Position numbers and translations under genes: made by a program. From Verrucomicrobiota bacterium (GTDB taxonomy: Bacteria > Verrucomicrobiota > Verrucomicrobiia > Opitutales > Opitutaceae): a stretch of DNA of 39,990 nt. The notes below the pieces were generated by a model, which made no database searches, was not told the DNA's origin, and saw nothing but the letters and a program-made list of their open reading frames with translations. Positions 17,001 through 25,415 of this stretch are shown here, piece by piece (within the stretch, counting starts at the first letter, position 1; the number at the start of each line of letters is the position of its first letter). The DNA is taken from contig JAUWBF010000027.1 of NCBI GenBank assembly GCA_030601755.1, positions 1 to 39,990 of the forward strand. The letters run 5' to 3'.

Positions 17001-17309
17001 GGAGACGAAGGGCGTGCCGTCGGGGTTGGTGATCGCGAAGCCCTCGATGGACGCGGACAACACGAGGGGGTTGACGCGGATCTTCTCGATGGTGACCGCG
17101 CGGCCATTGAGCTCGGCGGAGAGGATCTTGATCGCCTGCGCGCGGATGATGGGCGGCAGGCCAAAGAAGCCAAAGAGTATCAGAAAAACCACTACGCCGG
17201 CGGCGATCAGCCAGCCGCGTCCACGGCGGCGACGTGGCTGGGCGCGCTTGCGGCGGGCCTCGATGAGGGGATTGAGCGGCTTGGGCTGCGGGTCGTTCGG
17301 CTTGGACAT
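14082..17309 (-). CDS. Large DUF748/AsmA-like envelope protein
   Basis: A 1075-aa protein. A basic N-terminus ([14 protein letters not shown]) is followed by one transmembrane helix ([20 protein letters not shown], about residues 33-55) and a very long periplasmic part of repeated beta-rich units, with recurring 'F.l....gA.v...D...' patterns typical of DUF748/AsmA-like repeats. The C-terminal ~200 residues include '[20 protein letters not shown]' and an OmpA-like run ([20 protein letters not shown], then AERVFVIA), which fits DUF748 proteins. AsmA-like proteins form bridge-like structures that move lipids between membranes; that role is inferred for this one. It is the last gene of a minus-strand run htrA, pseudoprotease, peroxiredoxin, DUF748, 36 bp after the peroxiredoxin. 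Confidence 0.85.
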   Translation of the reverse strand: MSKPNDPQPKPLNPLIEARRKRAQPRRRRGRGWLIAAGVVVFLILFGFFGLPPIIRAQAIKILSAELNGRAVTIEKIRVNPLVLSASIEGFAITNPDGTPFVSWRRVYANFDSFSIFTGQWRFQAVEIDDFAASVSRDEAARFNFQDLLDKAAAPSETPAEPAEPAGKPRPLYVGRVAVSGAKIDFADRSLANPFATTVGPISFELSRFNTAGDARAPYSFDAVTESGERFAWTGTVSLDPVKSQGEFDLAGIRLGKYSPYHAAFHNADLRSGELHVSGRYAVDLSGDQPQAVLENGAVTLRDFSVAVRGEEAALLELKQLSLAGIAADLAANTARVDRIALDGGHARLRRAADGTLNALKLLPASPTASPHGGGGNAAGPATAPALPDFTLGELAVSGFSVEVEDLATPRPAKVAVESIDFTLANFALLRLDQKLPLGLDVKLAAGGTISLKGEAALQPLSAAAQLAVADVALTPFSPYVEPAVNIRLADGRARTAGSVLLENNALTYTGDAGLDQLVVLDPVQAETFVTLGSLALNGLRFVSDPLALHLDEIVLTEPAARVVVQADGTLNLAAALSPAPVGASLARPEPVASPSPSTPAAPPPDITIGKVAIRAASLGYEDRSVKPAARTALTLDGDITGLSSAQLARADVNLTGRVDGSAPIAITGKLNPLGQPAYSQLTVDFTDIDLPAVLGPYLGKYAGHELARGSLTLDVDFNLADRKIAAGNVITLDQFTLGAKTNSPDATKLPVGLAIALLKDSSGQIVIDVPIKGSLDDPKFKIGRVVLRVITNILVKAATSPFSLLGAAFGGGGDELAYQLLQPGAVQPTETEAKKLETVAKALLARPALQLDIQGSYAADADRAALQRTRLDAQIRHRLWEQLRATTPDLPPPDQLGVTPEQNAALLIQLYNETFPPAEGAYAPVIATAEGAILTAPPPAAETTSRDSRADVDPARNGGRRFGPRGSFSFGGTSSGSSAAPTPTSTVILPVPEGTPGAPSELMTADGVPVLTPELAAAKLAAAIEVTDDDLRALADQRAQAVRTWLTTTGAVPAERVFVIASGAKGSRVDFNLR

Positions 17310-17345
17310 GGCGAAAGAAAATGACGCCGCCCGAGCCGGCCGGGC

Positions 17346-17822
17346 TCAGAGTTCGGCGAGCACGGCGCGCAGTTGGGCGGCGTGGTCCTTGGTATCGACC
17401 TTGGGCACGACGGCAAGGACGCGCCCGTCGCGAGCGAGCACAAAGGCGGAACGGGCGGGGCCCTCGTAGGTGCGTCCATACATGGATTTCTCGACGATGG
17501 CGTCGGCGGCGCGGGCAAAGACGTCGTCGGGGTCGCTGGCGAGGATGAAGGGCACGGATTTCTTCACCGCGTATTTGCGGTGCGAGCCGCAGGTGTCGCG
17601 GCTGAGCGCGACGAGCGTGTAGCCGAGCCGGTCGAACTCGGCGGCGTGGGCGACGAGGGAGTTGATCTGGCGGTCGCAGCCGGGAGTGTTGTTCTTCATG
17701 TAAACCGACACGATGGCGGGTCGGCCGGCGAGGAGCTCGCCGAGGGTGACGGCGCGTTCGGCGTCGTCTTGAACGATTTTCAGCGGGACGGAGAGGTCGA
17801 TGGTCTGGCCGGTTTGGAGCAT
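17346..17822 (-). CDS. Peroxiredoxin of the Bcp/PrxQ (AhpC-TSA) type
   Basis: A 158-aa thioredoxin-fold protein. 'VSVYMKNNTPGCDRQINSLV' holds the peroxidatic cysteine (Cys49) in the TPGC motif of PrxQ/Bcp enzymes. A second Cys occurs in 'LSRDTCGSHRKYAVKKSVPF', a possible resolving residue. 'FILASDPDD' and 'RSAFVLARDGRVLAV' are the later family blocks. It would reduce hydroperoxides using thioredoxin. There is no signal peptide, so it is cytoplasmic unless exported otherwise. The start at 17822 is preferred over 17858, which would overlap the upstream gene. It begins 10 bp after the upstream PDZ protein, so the two are probably co-transcribed. Confidence 0.88.
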   Translation of the reverse strand: MLQTGQTIDLSVPLKIVQDDAERAVTLGELLAGRPAIVSVYMKNNTPGCDRQINSLVAHAAEFDRLGYTLVALSRDTCGSHRKYAVKKSVPFILASDPDDVFARAADAIVEKSMYGRTYEGPARSAFVLARDGRVLAVVPKVDTKDHAAQLRAVLAEL

Positions 17823-17832
17823 GGCGCGGCAC

Positions 17833-20013
17833 TCAATCGGCGGCCGGCGCGACATCAAGGATGACGACGCGATTTTGGTTCATGCGGCGCACGGCGAGCC
17901 GGGCGCGGGGCGACTCGGCAAGGGCGGCGGTCATCTCGGCGACGGTGCCGACGGGGCGGTCGTTGACGTGGGTGACGAGTTCGTAGGGCTTGAGTCCGGC
18001 GACGGCGGCGGCCCCGCCGGCCTCGACCTTGGAGACGACGAGGGCCTGCTCGGTGTCGGCGAGCTGGTAGAAGCGGCGGGTCTCAAAGGTGAGCTCGCGC
18101 ACACGGAAGCCGAGGTCGTCGCGGGCAAACTCGGGGGCCGCCATGAAGTGCTCGGGGCCGGGCTCGACGGTGAGGTTGACCGAGGCGACGACGCCGCCGC
18201 GGGCGTAGTCGAGGCGGTAGGGCGCGCCGAAGCCGAGGTCCTTGAGGAGAACGTTGAACGTGCTCTCGGCCGGCACCCACGGGAAGGGAATGCGGTCGAA
18301 GTAGGCCTCGTTGATCTCGTCGTAACGCTCCCAGGGGAAGGGGCGGTCGAAGAAGGCGTGGCGCTCGACCTCGATGTCGACGGGCGTGGCGGCGCCTTCG
18401 GGCAACACGCGCAGGAGGACGTCGCCGACCTCGAGGCCGACGCGGGCGGCGGGCGAGTCGGGGTAGACGTGGGTGACGAGCGCGCCGTGGCCGCCGTCGT
18501 CGGTCTGGGTGGAGACGCCGTGGGCGAGCGCGAGGTCCTTGTCGAGCGGTTGCAGGTCGACGCCAAGCCAGGCGAGGCGGCGCGCGTCGGCCTCGGAGAG
18601 GGGCACGTTGCGCGGGTCGGCCCAGGTCTCGGGGGCGGCGTTGAAGGCGGCGAGTTCGCCGGCGGAGAGGGTGAAGACGTCGGCGCGTTCCCAGCGGTTG
18701 CGCCTGGCCTTGACGCGCTTGGCGAGGGGCACGCCGAGAAGGTCGCCGGCGGGGTCGAAGAGGAAGACGTTTTCCATCTTGCCGCGGGCGAAGGTGGGCA
18801 CGAGGCGGTTCTTGTAGCCGGGGCCGGTCTGCGCGATGCGCAGGTGGCCGTAATGCACGCGGCGCTCCTCGCCGGAGAAGCGGAGGTCGGCGGTGTGGAG
18901 CAGGTGGTCGCGCAGGGCTTCCCAGTCGGCGGACTTGAGCTCGGCGGGCATGGGCAGGTCGCGGTCGGGCTCGACAACCAACGCGCCGAACTCGGACGAC
19001 GAGCCGACGAAGCCGGCGTCGATGGTGGAGCCGTCGGCGAGGCGCAGGCGGATGGACTCGACACGGGCGGTGAGCCCGGGGGCGAGCGCGGTCAGCACGA
19101 GCACGCGGCGCGGGCCGATGACGAGGGCGGTCTGCGGGAGGTCGAGGGCGTTTTCGTCCTCGTCGTCGTTGCGGTGGTTTTGTTGTTCGCCGGGACGGAC
19201 GGGCTTGGCGCGGAGCTTGATATCGGCCTGCAACAGCATGGCGGCGACGGCGGCGCGCACGCGATCAAGGCCGGCCTCGTAGGCGGCGGCGTCGAGCCAG
19301 CCCCAGGTGTCGTGCGGGGCGAGCCAGTCGGCGTCGGCGGGCAGGCGGTCGGCGTAGTTGACGGCGACGGGGCGGCCGGACTCGGCGAGGAAGAGCGCGC
19401 CGACCGGGAGGGCGCGGAGGCGGCGGCCGTTTTGCAGGAGCCAGCCGGAGTTTTGCTGCCAAGGTTGCAGCCAATGGGTCCAGCCGTTGTCGGAGCCGCC
19501 GGGCTCAAGCACGTGGAGCGGCGCGTCGGCGGGCGCGGGGGCAAAGTCGAGGGCGCGGCCGGCGGTGAGGGACTGCGCGAGTTGCAGGATCATCGCGGGG
19601 CGGTCGGCGGCCCAGGCGACGGGCGTGGCGGCGACGACCTCGTCGCCGAGGCGCACCTGCCAGCGGTCGACGAAGCGCGTCTCGATCATGGGATCGGCGG
19701 TGAGCACGCGGTCGGGGGCGACGAGGTAGCCGGCGGACGTGGCGGGGCGGTCCTGCTTCACGGCGTCGTCGAGGGCGCTGTCGTGGTATTCGCCGCAGTT
19801 GGGGCAGCGGCGGTTCCAGCCGGCGGCATCGGGGTCCTCGCCGTCGGCGGCCTTGGCGTGGAGCTCGACGCGCACGAGGGCGGCGTTGACGGCGTCCGGC
19901 AGCTCGCCGTCGGCGAGGCCGGCGGCGGCAGCCGGAGACCGGGCGAGAGCCGTCATTGAAAACAGGATACTGAGGACGGCGGCGAGACGGGCGGGCGCGG
20001 GGCGAGGTTGCAT
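17833..20013 (-). CDS. Exported HtrA-like pseudoprotease with PDZ domains
   Basis: A 726-aa protein with a signal peptide (residues 1-~31). A trypsin-like region (about 35-220) can be aligned to the HtrA encoded next door. 'GYLVAPDRVLTADPMIETR' stands where HtrA has 'TNWHVV', and 'PVGALFLAESGRPVAVNYA' stands where HtrA has 'GNSGGPLVDTAGRVVGIN', so catalytic His and Ser are both missing. A second degenerate trypsin-like part (about 290-400, TALVIGPRRVLVLTALAPGL) follows, then a PDZ domain (about 445-520, GALVTHVYPDSPAARVGLEV) and a C-terminal PDZ (about 650-722, AGGAAAVAGLKPYELVTHVN). A CPNC pair sits near residue 70. It probably binds or presents envelope proteins rather than cutting them. 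Confidence 0.72.
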   Translation of the reverse strand: MQPRPAPARLAAVLSILFSMTALARSPAAAAGLADGELPDAVNAALVRVELHAKAADGEDPDAAGWNRRCPNCGEYHDSALDDAVKQDRPATSAGYLVAPDRVLTADPMIETRFVDRWQVRLGDEVVAATPVAWAADRPAMILQLAQSLTAGRALDFAPAPADAPLHVLEPGGSDNGWTHWLQPWQQNSGWLLQNGRRLRALPVGALFLAESGRPVAVNYADRLPADADWLAPHDTWGWLDAAAYEAGLDRVRAAVAAMLLQADIKLRAKPVRPGEQQNHRNDDEDENALDLPQTALVIGPRRVLVLTALAPGLTARVESIRLRLADGSTIDAGFVGSSSEFGALVVEPDRDLPMPAELKSADWEALRDHLLHTADLRFSGEERRVHYGHLRIAQTGPGYKNRLVPTFARGKMENVFLFDPAGDLLGVPLAKRVKARRNRWERADVFTLSAGELAAFNAAPETWADPRNVPLSEADARRLAWLGVDLQPLDKDLALAHGVSTQTDDGGHGALVTHVYPDSPAARVGLEVGDVLLRVLPEGAATPVDIEVERHAFFDRPFPWERYDEINEAYFDRIPFPWVPAESTFNVLLKDLGFGAPYRLDYARGGVVASVNLTVEPGPEHFMAAPEFARDDLGFRVRELTFETRRFYQLADTEQALVVSKVEAGGAAAVAGLKPYELVTHVNDRPVGTVAEMTAALAESPRARLAVRRMNQNRVVILDVAPAAD

Positions 20014-20078
20014 GGGGCGGCGGGTGGCGGGGACGAGGCGGAAGAGGAACGCGTGTGGAGGCGGCGAAAGGAACGAGG

Positions 20079-20117
20079 TTTTAACGCAAGGGCGCGAAGG
20101 CGCAAAGGTCGCAAAGA
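20079..20117. repeat. TTTTAACGCA-type repeat, single arm
   Basis: TTTTAACGCAAGGGCGCGAA, then GGCGCAAAGGTCGCAAAG: one arm of the repeat also found at 25416-25566 and 39222-39312. Here the opposite arm is missing. It lies in the 180 bp between htrA and the pseudoprotease gene. Confidence 0.85.
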
Positions 20118-20193
20118 AAGGCCGGGGGCAACACGACGGGAGTGGAGTTGAAAAGGAATTGCTCGCGTCGGTTCGCGGACGGACGGCGCGGCC

Positions 20194-21618
20194 TCACGGG
20201 TTCGCGTAGTCGCGGGAGATGTCGACGACGATCTGACGCTGGGCGCCGTTGCGCAGGACGGTGAGCACGAGCTTGCGGGAGCCGCCGTCCTTGAGGCGCT
20301 CGAGCGACTCGGCGTGCAGGCGGCGGACTTCGTCGATTTGTTTCACCGGCAGGCCGTTGATGCGCAGGAGCAGATCGCGGGGCTGGAGGCCGCTGCCGGC
20401 GGCGTTGCCGGGCGAGCGCACACCGCGCACATAGAGGCCCTCGGGCAACTGAAAGTGCAGGTCGGGAACCTCGAAGGCGTTGACCTCCTTCACGGTGAAA
20501 TCCCATTGCGGGCAGGAAAGCTCCTCGCCGAGCACGCGGCCCTTGGCGCGCGGGGTGAGTTGCAACGTGCGCTCGTTGCCGTCGCGCATGACGACGACGT
20601 CGACCGGCTGCTCGGCGGGCAGGAGCGCGAGCAGGCGGCGCACGTCGGGCAGATCCTCCTCCATGAGGGCGGTGACGGGCTCGCCGGCGACGCTGAGGAT
20701 GCGATCTTGGGAACGCAGGCCGGCTTCGCGCGCGGGGCTGTCGGCGTCGGTGCCGGCGACGATGACACCGCGCTCGCCGGGGAAGGTGATGTTGCGCTGG
20801 AAGTCGCGCAGGGGTTGCAGTTGCAGGCCGGTCCAGGCCCAGCCGGCCTCGCCGCCGGCGCGCAGACGATCGACCACGAGGCGCACGATGTCGGCGGGCA
20901 CGGCGAAGCCCATGTCGCCGCCCTGCATGGCGCCGCGGGTGTTGATGCCGACGACGCGGCCCGCGGTGTCGACGAGCGGCCCGCCGGAGTTGCCCGGACT
21001 GATGGAGGCGTCGGTCTGGATCCACGCGCTGTATTCGCTGCCTTCGGGCAGGTAACGGCGCGCACACGCGACGATGCCAAACGACACCGAGCGGTTCATG
21101 CCCCAGGGAGCGCCGAGCGCCATGACGAAGTCGCCCTCGCGCACGGGCGGGCCCTCGGCGAATGCGGCGGCGGGCACGGTCTCGCCGGGCTTGAGCTTGA
21201 GGCGCACGAGCGCGACATCGGTGTCCTTGTCGCTGCCGACGACCTCGGCGTCGAAGGCGCGGCCGTCGTTGAGCAGGCAGCGCACTTCCTGCGCGCGGTC
21301 GACGACATGCCAGTTGGTGACGACCTCGCCGTCGGCGGAGACCACCACGCCGCTGCCGGAGACGGTGTGGCGCAGGCGCTTGCCCATCTCGAAGTTCTCC
21401 ACGACGCAGCGCAGATAAACGACCGAGGGGAAAACCGTCTCCTTGGCGCGGTTGATAACCTGCCGGAAATCCTCCGGCGACTGCTCCAGCGGGATCGTGC
21501 CGGCGGTCGCGGTCGCAGACCCGGAGATGGTCACCGCCACCACCGTCGCCGCCGTGAACAAGGCGGTTTTAAAGCCTCGGAAACGGAATCGCGACGGGCG
21601 CGGCGGCGGCATCAACAT
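20194..21618 (-). CDS. HtrA/DegP-type periplasmic serine protease
   Basis: A 474-aa protein. A signal/anchor segment (FKTALFTAATVVAVTISGSA) is followed by an S1C protease domain with His104 (VVTNWHVVDR), Asp134 (DKDTDVALVRL) and Ser211 (SPGNSGGPLVD). PDZ1 (GVIVAGTDADSPAREAGLRS) and PDZ2 (GLYVRGVRSPGNAAGSGLQP) complete the DegP layout. It degrades or refolds damaged envelope proteins. The start at 21618 (MLMPPPRPSRFRFRG) lies 4 bp after the dUTPase stop; an in-frame ATG at 21660 would overlap that gene. It is followed on the same strand by its catalytically dead relative, peroxiredoxin and the DUF748 protein, which together look like an envelope-maintenance cluster. The 180-bp gap before the next gene carries a dispersed repeat, so co-transcription is not certain. 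Confidence 0.93.
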   Translation of the reverse strand: MLMPPPRPSRFRFRGFKTALFTAATVVAVTISGSATATAGTIPLEQSPEDFRQVINRAKETVFPSVVYLRCVVENFEMGKRLRHTVSGSGVVVSADGEVVTNWHVVDRAQEVRCLLNDGRAFDAEVVGSDKDTDVALVRLKLKPGETVPAAAFAEGPPVREGDFVMALGAPWGMNRSVSFGIVACARRYLPEGSEYSAWIQTDASISPGNSGGPLVDTAGRVVGINTRGAMQGGDMGFAVPADIVRLVVDRLRAGGEAGWAWTGLQLQPLRDFQRNITFPGERGVIVAGTDADSPAREAGLRSQDRILSVAGEPVTALMEEDLPDVRRLLALLPAEQPVDVVVMRDGNERTLQLTPRAKGRVLGEELSCPQWDFTVKEVNAFEVPDLHFQLPEGLYVRGVRSPGNAAGSGLQPRDLLLRINGLPVKQIDEVRRLHAESLERLKDGGSRKLVLTVLRNGAQRQIVVDISRDYANP

Positions 21619-21622
21619 CGGC

Positions 21623-21994
21623 TCAGATGTGCTTGGAGTCGTCGGCGTCCTTGGCGGCATAACCGCTCTCCTGACGCTGGTGGTTGACGGCGTTTTTCTT
21701 CAGGTAGGCTTGATAAACGTCGTCCGCCGTCATGCCGAGAGTCTGGGCGAGGGACACGAGGAAGTGGAACAAATCGACGACCTCGACGCGGGCGTTTTGC
21801 TCGTCGAACTTCTGGTATTTCGCCCACCACTTCCACGGCACGCTGTCGATCAGCTCGGCGGTCTCCTGCTGCATGGCGCGGGTGTAGTTGAGCACCCACT
21901 TCGTCTTCTCCTCCTCGGAATCGGGCGGCAGGTTGACGCCAATGCGCCGGTTGAGCGCGTCTTGCATGCGGAAGATTTCCTCGAGCTTGTCCAT
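21623..21994 (-). CDS. Dimeric (all-alpha) dUTP diphosphatase
   Basis: A 123-aa protein. The start MDKLEEIFRMQDALNRRIGV, then 'WVLNYTRAMQQETAELIDSV' followed by PWKWWAKYQ, and 'NARVEVVDLFHFLVSLAQTL' form the helical NTP-pyrophosphohydrolase core: the ExxEL helix and the ExxD helix bind Mg. The C-terminal 'AYLKKNAVNHQRQESGY' is also characteristic. These enzymes belong to the MazG/dimeric dUTPase superfamily and hydrolyse dUTP to dUMP, keeping uracil out of DNA. The ATG at 21994 is chosen over 22036 because the leader before it is unconserved. It lies between htrA and a CBM9-like gene on the same strand. Confidence 0.85.
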   Translation of the reverse strand: MDKLEEIFRMQDALNRRIGVNLPPDSEEEKTKWVLNYTRAMQQETAELIDSVPWKWWAKYQKFDEQNARVEVVDLFHFLVSLAQTLGMTADDVYQAYLKKNAVNHQRQESGYAAKDADDSKHI

Positions 21995-22054
21995 GTGCAA
22001 AGGCTTGGCGCGGGGGCCGCTCGGATCAAGTGGCAAAGCGCGCCGCCCCGCCGA

Positions 22055-22726
22055 TCAGCCCGCCGCCTCGGCCCACGACCACTCCGGGATGTGGTGAAAG
22101 TCCGGCCGGCTCATGCGCGCGGTCGCCGACGTCACGGGCTTCAAGCGTCCCGGCTGGTAATCGTAGCGACTGAACAAAAACCGGAATTTCCGCGAGCCGT
22201 CCTCGCGCGGGCCATCCAGCACCAACGCCAGCGGGATGCGCATGAGCACCCGCCAGCCGTCGCCCGCGGCGTTGACCCGCGCCAGACTCTCGAACCGGCT
22301 CTCCGCGATCGCCCAGTGCCGGTGGCCGCGTCGCTCGTGAAACGCAGCCGAACTCGGGAAAAACAACTGCAACCGCTGGTTCTCCGGCGTCACGTGAAAC
22401 TCGAAATACCCCGGCCGCCCCTCCGCTTGGAAAAACAACTCCAACACGTCGCCCGTCATCCACGTCGGCTCGTTCCACGAAACCGCGCGGTTCGCCGGTT
22501 GGTCGTCGCGCAACTCCGCGTGGACTACCAGATCCCCGCCCTGCACGCCCAGCCACACCATGCCCGGCTGAAAGTCCGCCTCCGGCTCGGCGAACCACGG
22601 CTGCCCCAACTCCAGTCGCGCCCCCTCGCTCAGGGCCAGACCCGCCGCCTCCCAGTCGCCCCAGGCAAAGGCCGGCACCAACGGCACCGTCACGCACTCA
22701 CACCCGCCAATCGAAAGACTGTTCAT
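22055..22726 (-). CDS. CBM9-like (DOMON-type) carbohydrate-binding protein
   Basis: A 223-aa protein starting MNSLSIGGCECVTVPLVPAF. The body has 'LGVQGGDLVVHAELRDDQPA', 'WMTGDVLELFFQAEGRPGYF' with EFHVTPENQRL, and 'RFLFSRYDYQPGRLKPVTSA' ending near HHIPEWSWA. This is the carbohydrate-binding module 9-like pattern: D/E-L-F, Y-x-E-F-x-V-x-P, and a final W. Such modules usually bind sugars; here no catalytic domain or clear signal peptide is attached, so it may act alone or be cytoplasmic. In-frame ATG at 22831 would extend it by 35 less convincing residues. Confidence 0.7.
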   Translation of the reverse strand: MNSLSIGGCECVTVPLVPAFAWGDWEAAGLALSEGARLELGQPWFAEPEADFQPGMVWLGVQGGDLVVHAELRDDQPANRAVSWNEPTWMTGDVLELFFQAEGRPGYFEFHVTPENQRLQLFFPSSAAFHERRGHRHWAIAESRFESLARVNAAGDGWRVLMRIPLALVLDGPREDGSRKFRFLFSRYDYQPGRLKPVTSATARMSRPDFHHIPEWSWAEAAG

Positions 22727-22954
22727 GTAAAAATTGTCGCCATCGACCCTCCACACGTCCTCCAAACGCCCCTTTTCCGCAAGCCCGCACCCACGGCGTC
22801 GAAGCCATTTTAGCAGTTGCCCAAACGCCAATCGTGGGCGATTTTAACCCCTTGTTGCCCACAGGCAGGCGCATCCCGCGCCGCCGGCAACCCATCCCGC
22901 GAAGCTCCCGCCCAAGGCGGTGAGCGCGCGTTAACCAAAAAGATAAACACAGAC

Positions 22955-23998
22955 ATGTCAGATACATCCACGTCCGCCGGTTCGCCCGCAGAGGCCCCGA
23001 GCGAGACCCCCCAGGTGTCCGCCGAAGTGCCCGTTACGTTTGGCACCGGCCGCGGCACCGGCTTGTCCCGCGGCAAACGTGCCGCCAAGCCCGCCGGCTC
23101 CGCCGGCACGTCCGCCCCCGCCGCCGACTACACCCCCAGCTCGATCCAGATCATCGAGACCAAGTCCGCCTACAAGAACCCGTTCGCCCCCGCGGAGCCC
23201 GCCGCTCCCGAGGTCGAGACCGCCCCGGCCACCGCCGAGGCCCCCGTCGAGCAACCCGCCGCCATCACCACCGCCCCGGCCCCCCAGGCCGCCCCGGTCG
23301 AGCCCGTTGCCCCCGTCGCCGTCGAGTCCGCGCCGGTCGCTCCCGTCGAGCAGCCGGTCGCCACCGCTCCGGTCGAGCCGGCCAAGCCCGTTGAGCCCGC
23401 CCCCAAGGCCGAGCTCAACATCCTCCCCCCCGCCAAGGACAGCCGTCCCACCCAGGTCTGGGGCGACACCCTCGAGCCGCGCGACCGCCCCGTCTTCAAG
23501 CCCGAGCGCATCGAGCGCCGCGAGCGCGAGCAGGCCGCCGCCCAGTCCGCCGCGCCCCGCGCCCAGCAGGCCCCCCGCCCGCCTCGCGAACCCCGCGAGC
23601 CGCGTGAGCCCCGCCAACCGCGCGGCGACCGTCCCGAGTTCAAGCCCGCCGCCAAGACCGAGCCGCAACCCGCCAAGAAATCCGGCGGCTTCTTCGGCTG
23701 GCTCAAGTCCCTCATCTCCGGCGACTCCGCCGAGGCCACCCCCGCCGAGACCCGGCGCGAGGAGCGCGGTCAGGGTGACGGCGAGCGTCGCCGTCGCAAC
23801 CGCGGCGGTCGCAACCGCAACGGCCAAGGACGCGGCCCCCGCCCCGAGGGTCAGGGTCAGCAGCATAACGGCGAGCGCCAGCCGCGCGGCGAAGGCGAAG
23901 GCCAGCGCGAAGGCGGCCCCCGTCGCCGCCGCCGTCGTGGCGGCCGCGGACGCGGCCCCCGTCCCGAGGGCCAGAGCGGCGGCCACTCCGCCAGTTAA
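22955..23998 (+). CDS. Low-complexity Pro/Ala- and Arg/Gly-rich protein
   Basis: A 347-aa disordered protein. Residues ~1-75 are polar (MSDTSTSAGSPAEAPSETPQ), ~75-165 are Ala/Pro/Val/Glu repeats, ~180-250 are basic with REPREPREPRQPRG-like repeats, ~255-275 contain the only ordered-looking helix (KSGGFFGWLKSLISG), and ~290-347 are Arg/Gly-rich (RRRRNRGGRNRNGQGRG). The tail resembles RGG-type RNA-binding regions found in ribonuclease E-like and cold-shock-associated proteins, so RNA binding or condensate formation is a reasonable inference. The start at 22955 follows an AT-rich leader (TTAACCAAAAAGATAAACAC); a strong terminator follows the gene, making it a single-gene unit. GC-rich low complexity makes the opposite frames open too; those are taken as shadows. 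Confidence 0.78.
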   Translation: MSDTSTSAGSPAEAPSETPQVSAEVPVTFGTGRGTGLSRGKRAAKPAGSAGTSAPAADYTPSSIQIIETKSAYKNPFAPAEPAAPEVETAPATAEAPVEQPAAITTAPAPQAAPVEPVAPVAVESAPVAPVEQPVATAPVEPAKPVEPAPKAELNILPPAKDSRPTQVWGDTLEPRDRPVFKPERIERREREQAAAQSAAPRAQQAPRPPREPREPREPRQPRGDRPEFKPAAKTEPQPAKKSGGFFGWLKSLISGDSAEATPAETRREERGQGDGERRRRNRGGRNRNGQGRGPRPEGQGQQHNGERQPRGEGEGQREGGPRRRRRRGGRGRGPRPEGQSGGHSAS

Positions 23999-24033
23999 AC
24001 CTTGCCAAGGCCTCCCGGCCTGAACGCATCTTC

Positions 24034-24072
24034 AAAGGCGTCCGTCACTCCCGACGGACGCCTTTTTCTTTT
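24034..24072 (+). terminator. Strong rho-independent terminator
   Basis: AAAGGCGTCCGTC (24034-24046), loop ACTCCC, GACGGACGCCTTT (24053-24065), then a T-rich tail. Ends the Arg/Gly-rich gene's transcript just before murA. Confidence 0.95.
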
Positions 24073-24113
24073 CCAAAAAACGCGCGCCGCACACCGCGCC
24101 CCACCGCTTTTCC

Positions 24114-25403
24114 ATGGCCGATCTCATCGTTCAAGGCGGCCGGCCCCTCGCCGGCACCATCACCCCCTCGGGCAACAAAAACTCCGTCCTGCCCATCTTC
24201 TGCGCCACCCTCCTGACCGACGAACCGGTCACCCTGCGCAACGTCCCCGACATCACCGACCTCAACAAGCTCGTCGCCTTCTTCCAATCGCAGGGTTCCA
24301 CCGTCGAGTGGGACCGCGCCGCCGGCACGATGCAGGTCGATCACTCCGGCTTCCGCAACCGCCTCGACGGCGACGAGCTCCCGCAGGACATGCGCTCCAC
24401 CGTCCTGCTCTACCCCGCCCTTCTCCGCCGCCTGCGCAAACTCACCGTGCGCTCCAACACCAAGGGCTGCTCCCTCGGCGTGCGCGAGATCGACCCCCAC
24501 CTCGACATTCTCGACGCCCTCGGCGCCACCATCGACCACGGCGAGCCGCTCGTCATCGCCCTCCCCGACGGCTTCAAGGGCGCCCGCCACTGGTGCGACT
24601 ACATGTCCGTCACCGTCACGGAAAACTTCGCCATGGCCGCCGCCCTCGCCGAGGGCAACTCTACCCTCATCAACGCCGCCAGCGAACCCCACGTGCAGGA
24701 CCTCTGCGCCGCGCTCGTCGCCATGGGCGCCAACATCGAGGGCCTCGGCACCTCGCGCCTCGAGATCACCGGCGTCACCAAGCTCCACGGCGCCGACATC
24801 ACCATCAACACCGACTACCACGAGATCGTCACCTTCCTCGCCCTCGGCGCCATCACCGGCGGCGAAGTCCGCGTCGAAAAAGCCCTGCCGCACCACTTCG
24901 ACCTCATCGTGCGCGCCTTCGCCAAACTCGGCGTCACCATCGAACACGAAGGTGACACCGCCATCGTCCGTCGCGGCCAGAAGCTCCTCATCGAAGAGCC
25001 CTTCACCAGTAACCTCCTCCCGAAAATCGAAGCCGCCCCCTGGCCCTATTTCTCCGTCGACCTCCTCCCGCTCATGATCGCCCTCGCGACCCGTTGCGAA
25101 GGCACGATCCATTTCTGGAACAAGGTCTACGAAAACGGATTTTCCTGGATCCCCGAGCTCGCCAAGTTCGGCGCGCACGCCGTCGTCAGCGACCCCCACC
25201 GCCTGATCGTCTTCGGCAACAAGCCGCTGCACGCCAGCACGGTCGACTCGCCCTACATCATCCGCGCCGCGGTCGCGCTCTACATGGTCGCCGCCGCCAT
25301 CCCCGGAAAGTCCGTCGTGCGCAACGCCGAGATCATCAAACGCGCCCACCCCCGCTTCGTCGAAAACCTCCGCTCCCTCGGCGCCGACGTCGAGTGGCGG
25401 TGA
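24114..25403 (+). CDS. murA: UDP-N-acetylglucosamine 1-carboxyvinyltransferase (MurA-type)
   Basis: A 429-aa member of the enolpyruvyl transferase family. 'TPSGNKNSVLPIFCATLLTD' holds Lys22 and Asn23 (family SG-x-KN). 'LPQDMRSTVLLYPALLRR' holds the conserved Arg94. 'NTKGCSLGVREIDPHLDILD' holds Cys119, matching the active-site Cys115 of E. coli MurA, and 'YFSVDLLPLMIALA' holds the catalytic Asp. It would make UDP-GlcNAc-enolpyruvate in the first committed step of peptidoglycan synthesis. It is somewhat divergent (SGNKN instead of SGAKN), so it may be a second copy or a paralogue acting on another nucleotide sugar. The start at 24114 agrees with the family. It lies between a terminator and ruvB. 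Confidence 0.85.
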   Translation: MADLIVQGGRPLAGTITPSGNKNSVLPIFCATLLTDEPVTLRNVPDITDLNKLVAFFQSQGSTVEWDRAAGTMQVDHSGFRNRLDGDELPQDMRSTVLLYPALLRRLRKLTVRSNTKGCSLGVREIDPHLDILDALGATIDHGEPLVIALPDGFKGARHWCDYMSVTVTENFAMAAALAEGNSTLINAASEPHVQDLCAALVAMGANIEGLGTSRLEITGVTKLHGADITINTDYHEIVTFLALGAITGGEVRVEKALPHHFDLIVRAFAKLGVTIEHEGDTAIVRRGQKLLIEEPFTSNLLPKIEAAPWPYFSVDLLPLMIALATRCEGTIHFWNKVYENGFSWIPELAKFGAHAVVSDPHRLIVFGNKPLHASTVDSPYIIRAAVALYMVAAAIPGKSVVRNAEIIKRAHPRFVENLRSLGADVEWR

Positions 25404-25415
25404 GTGAACTCAGAG

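Noticed and set aside
14061-17324. Long plus-strand frame antisense to the DUF748 gene
   Set aside because: Gly/Glu/Ala-rich shadow without domains; the minus strand gives a membrane anchor and AsmA-like repeats.
17800-19959. Long plus-strand frame antisense to the pseudoprotease gene
   Set aside because: Repetitive Gly/Val/Glu composition and no motifs; the minus strand has signal peptide and PDZ domains.
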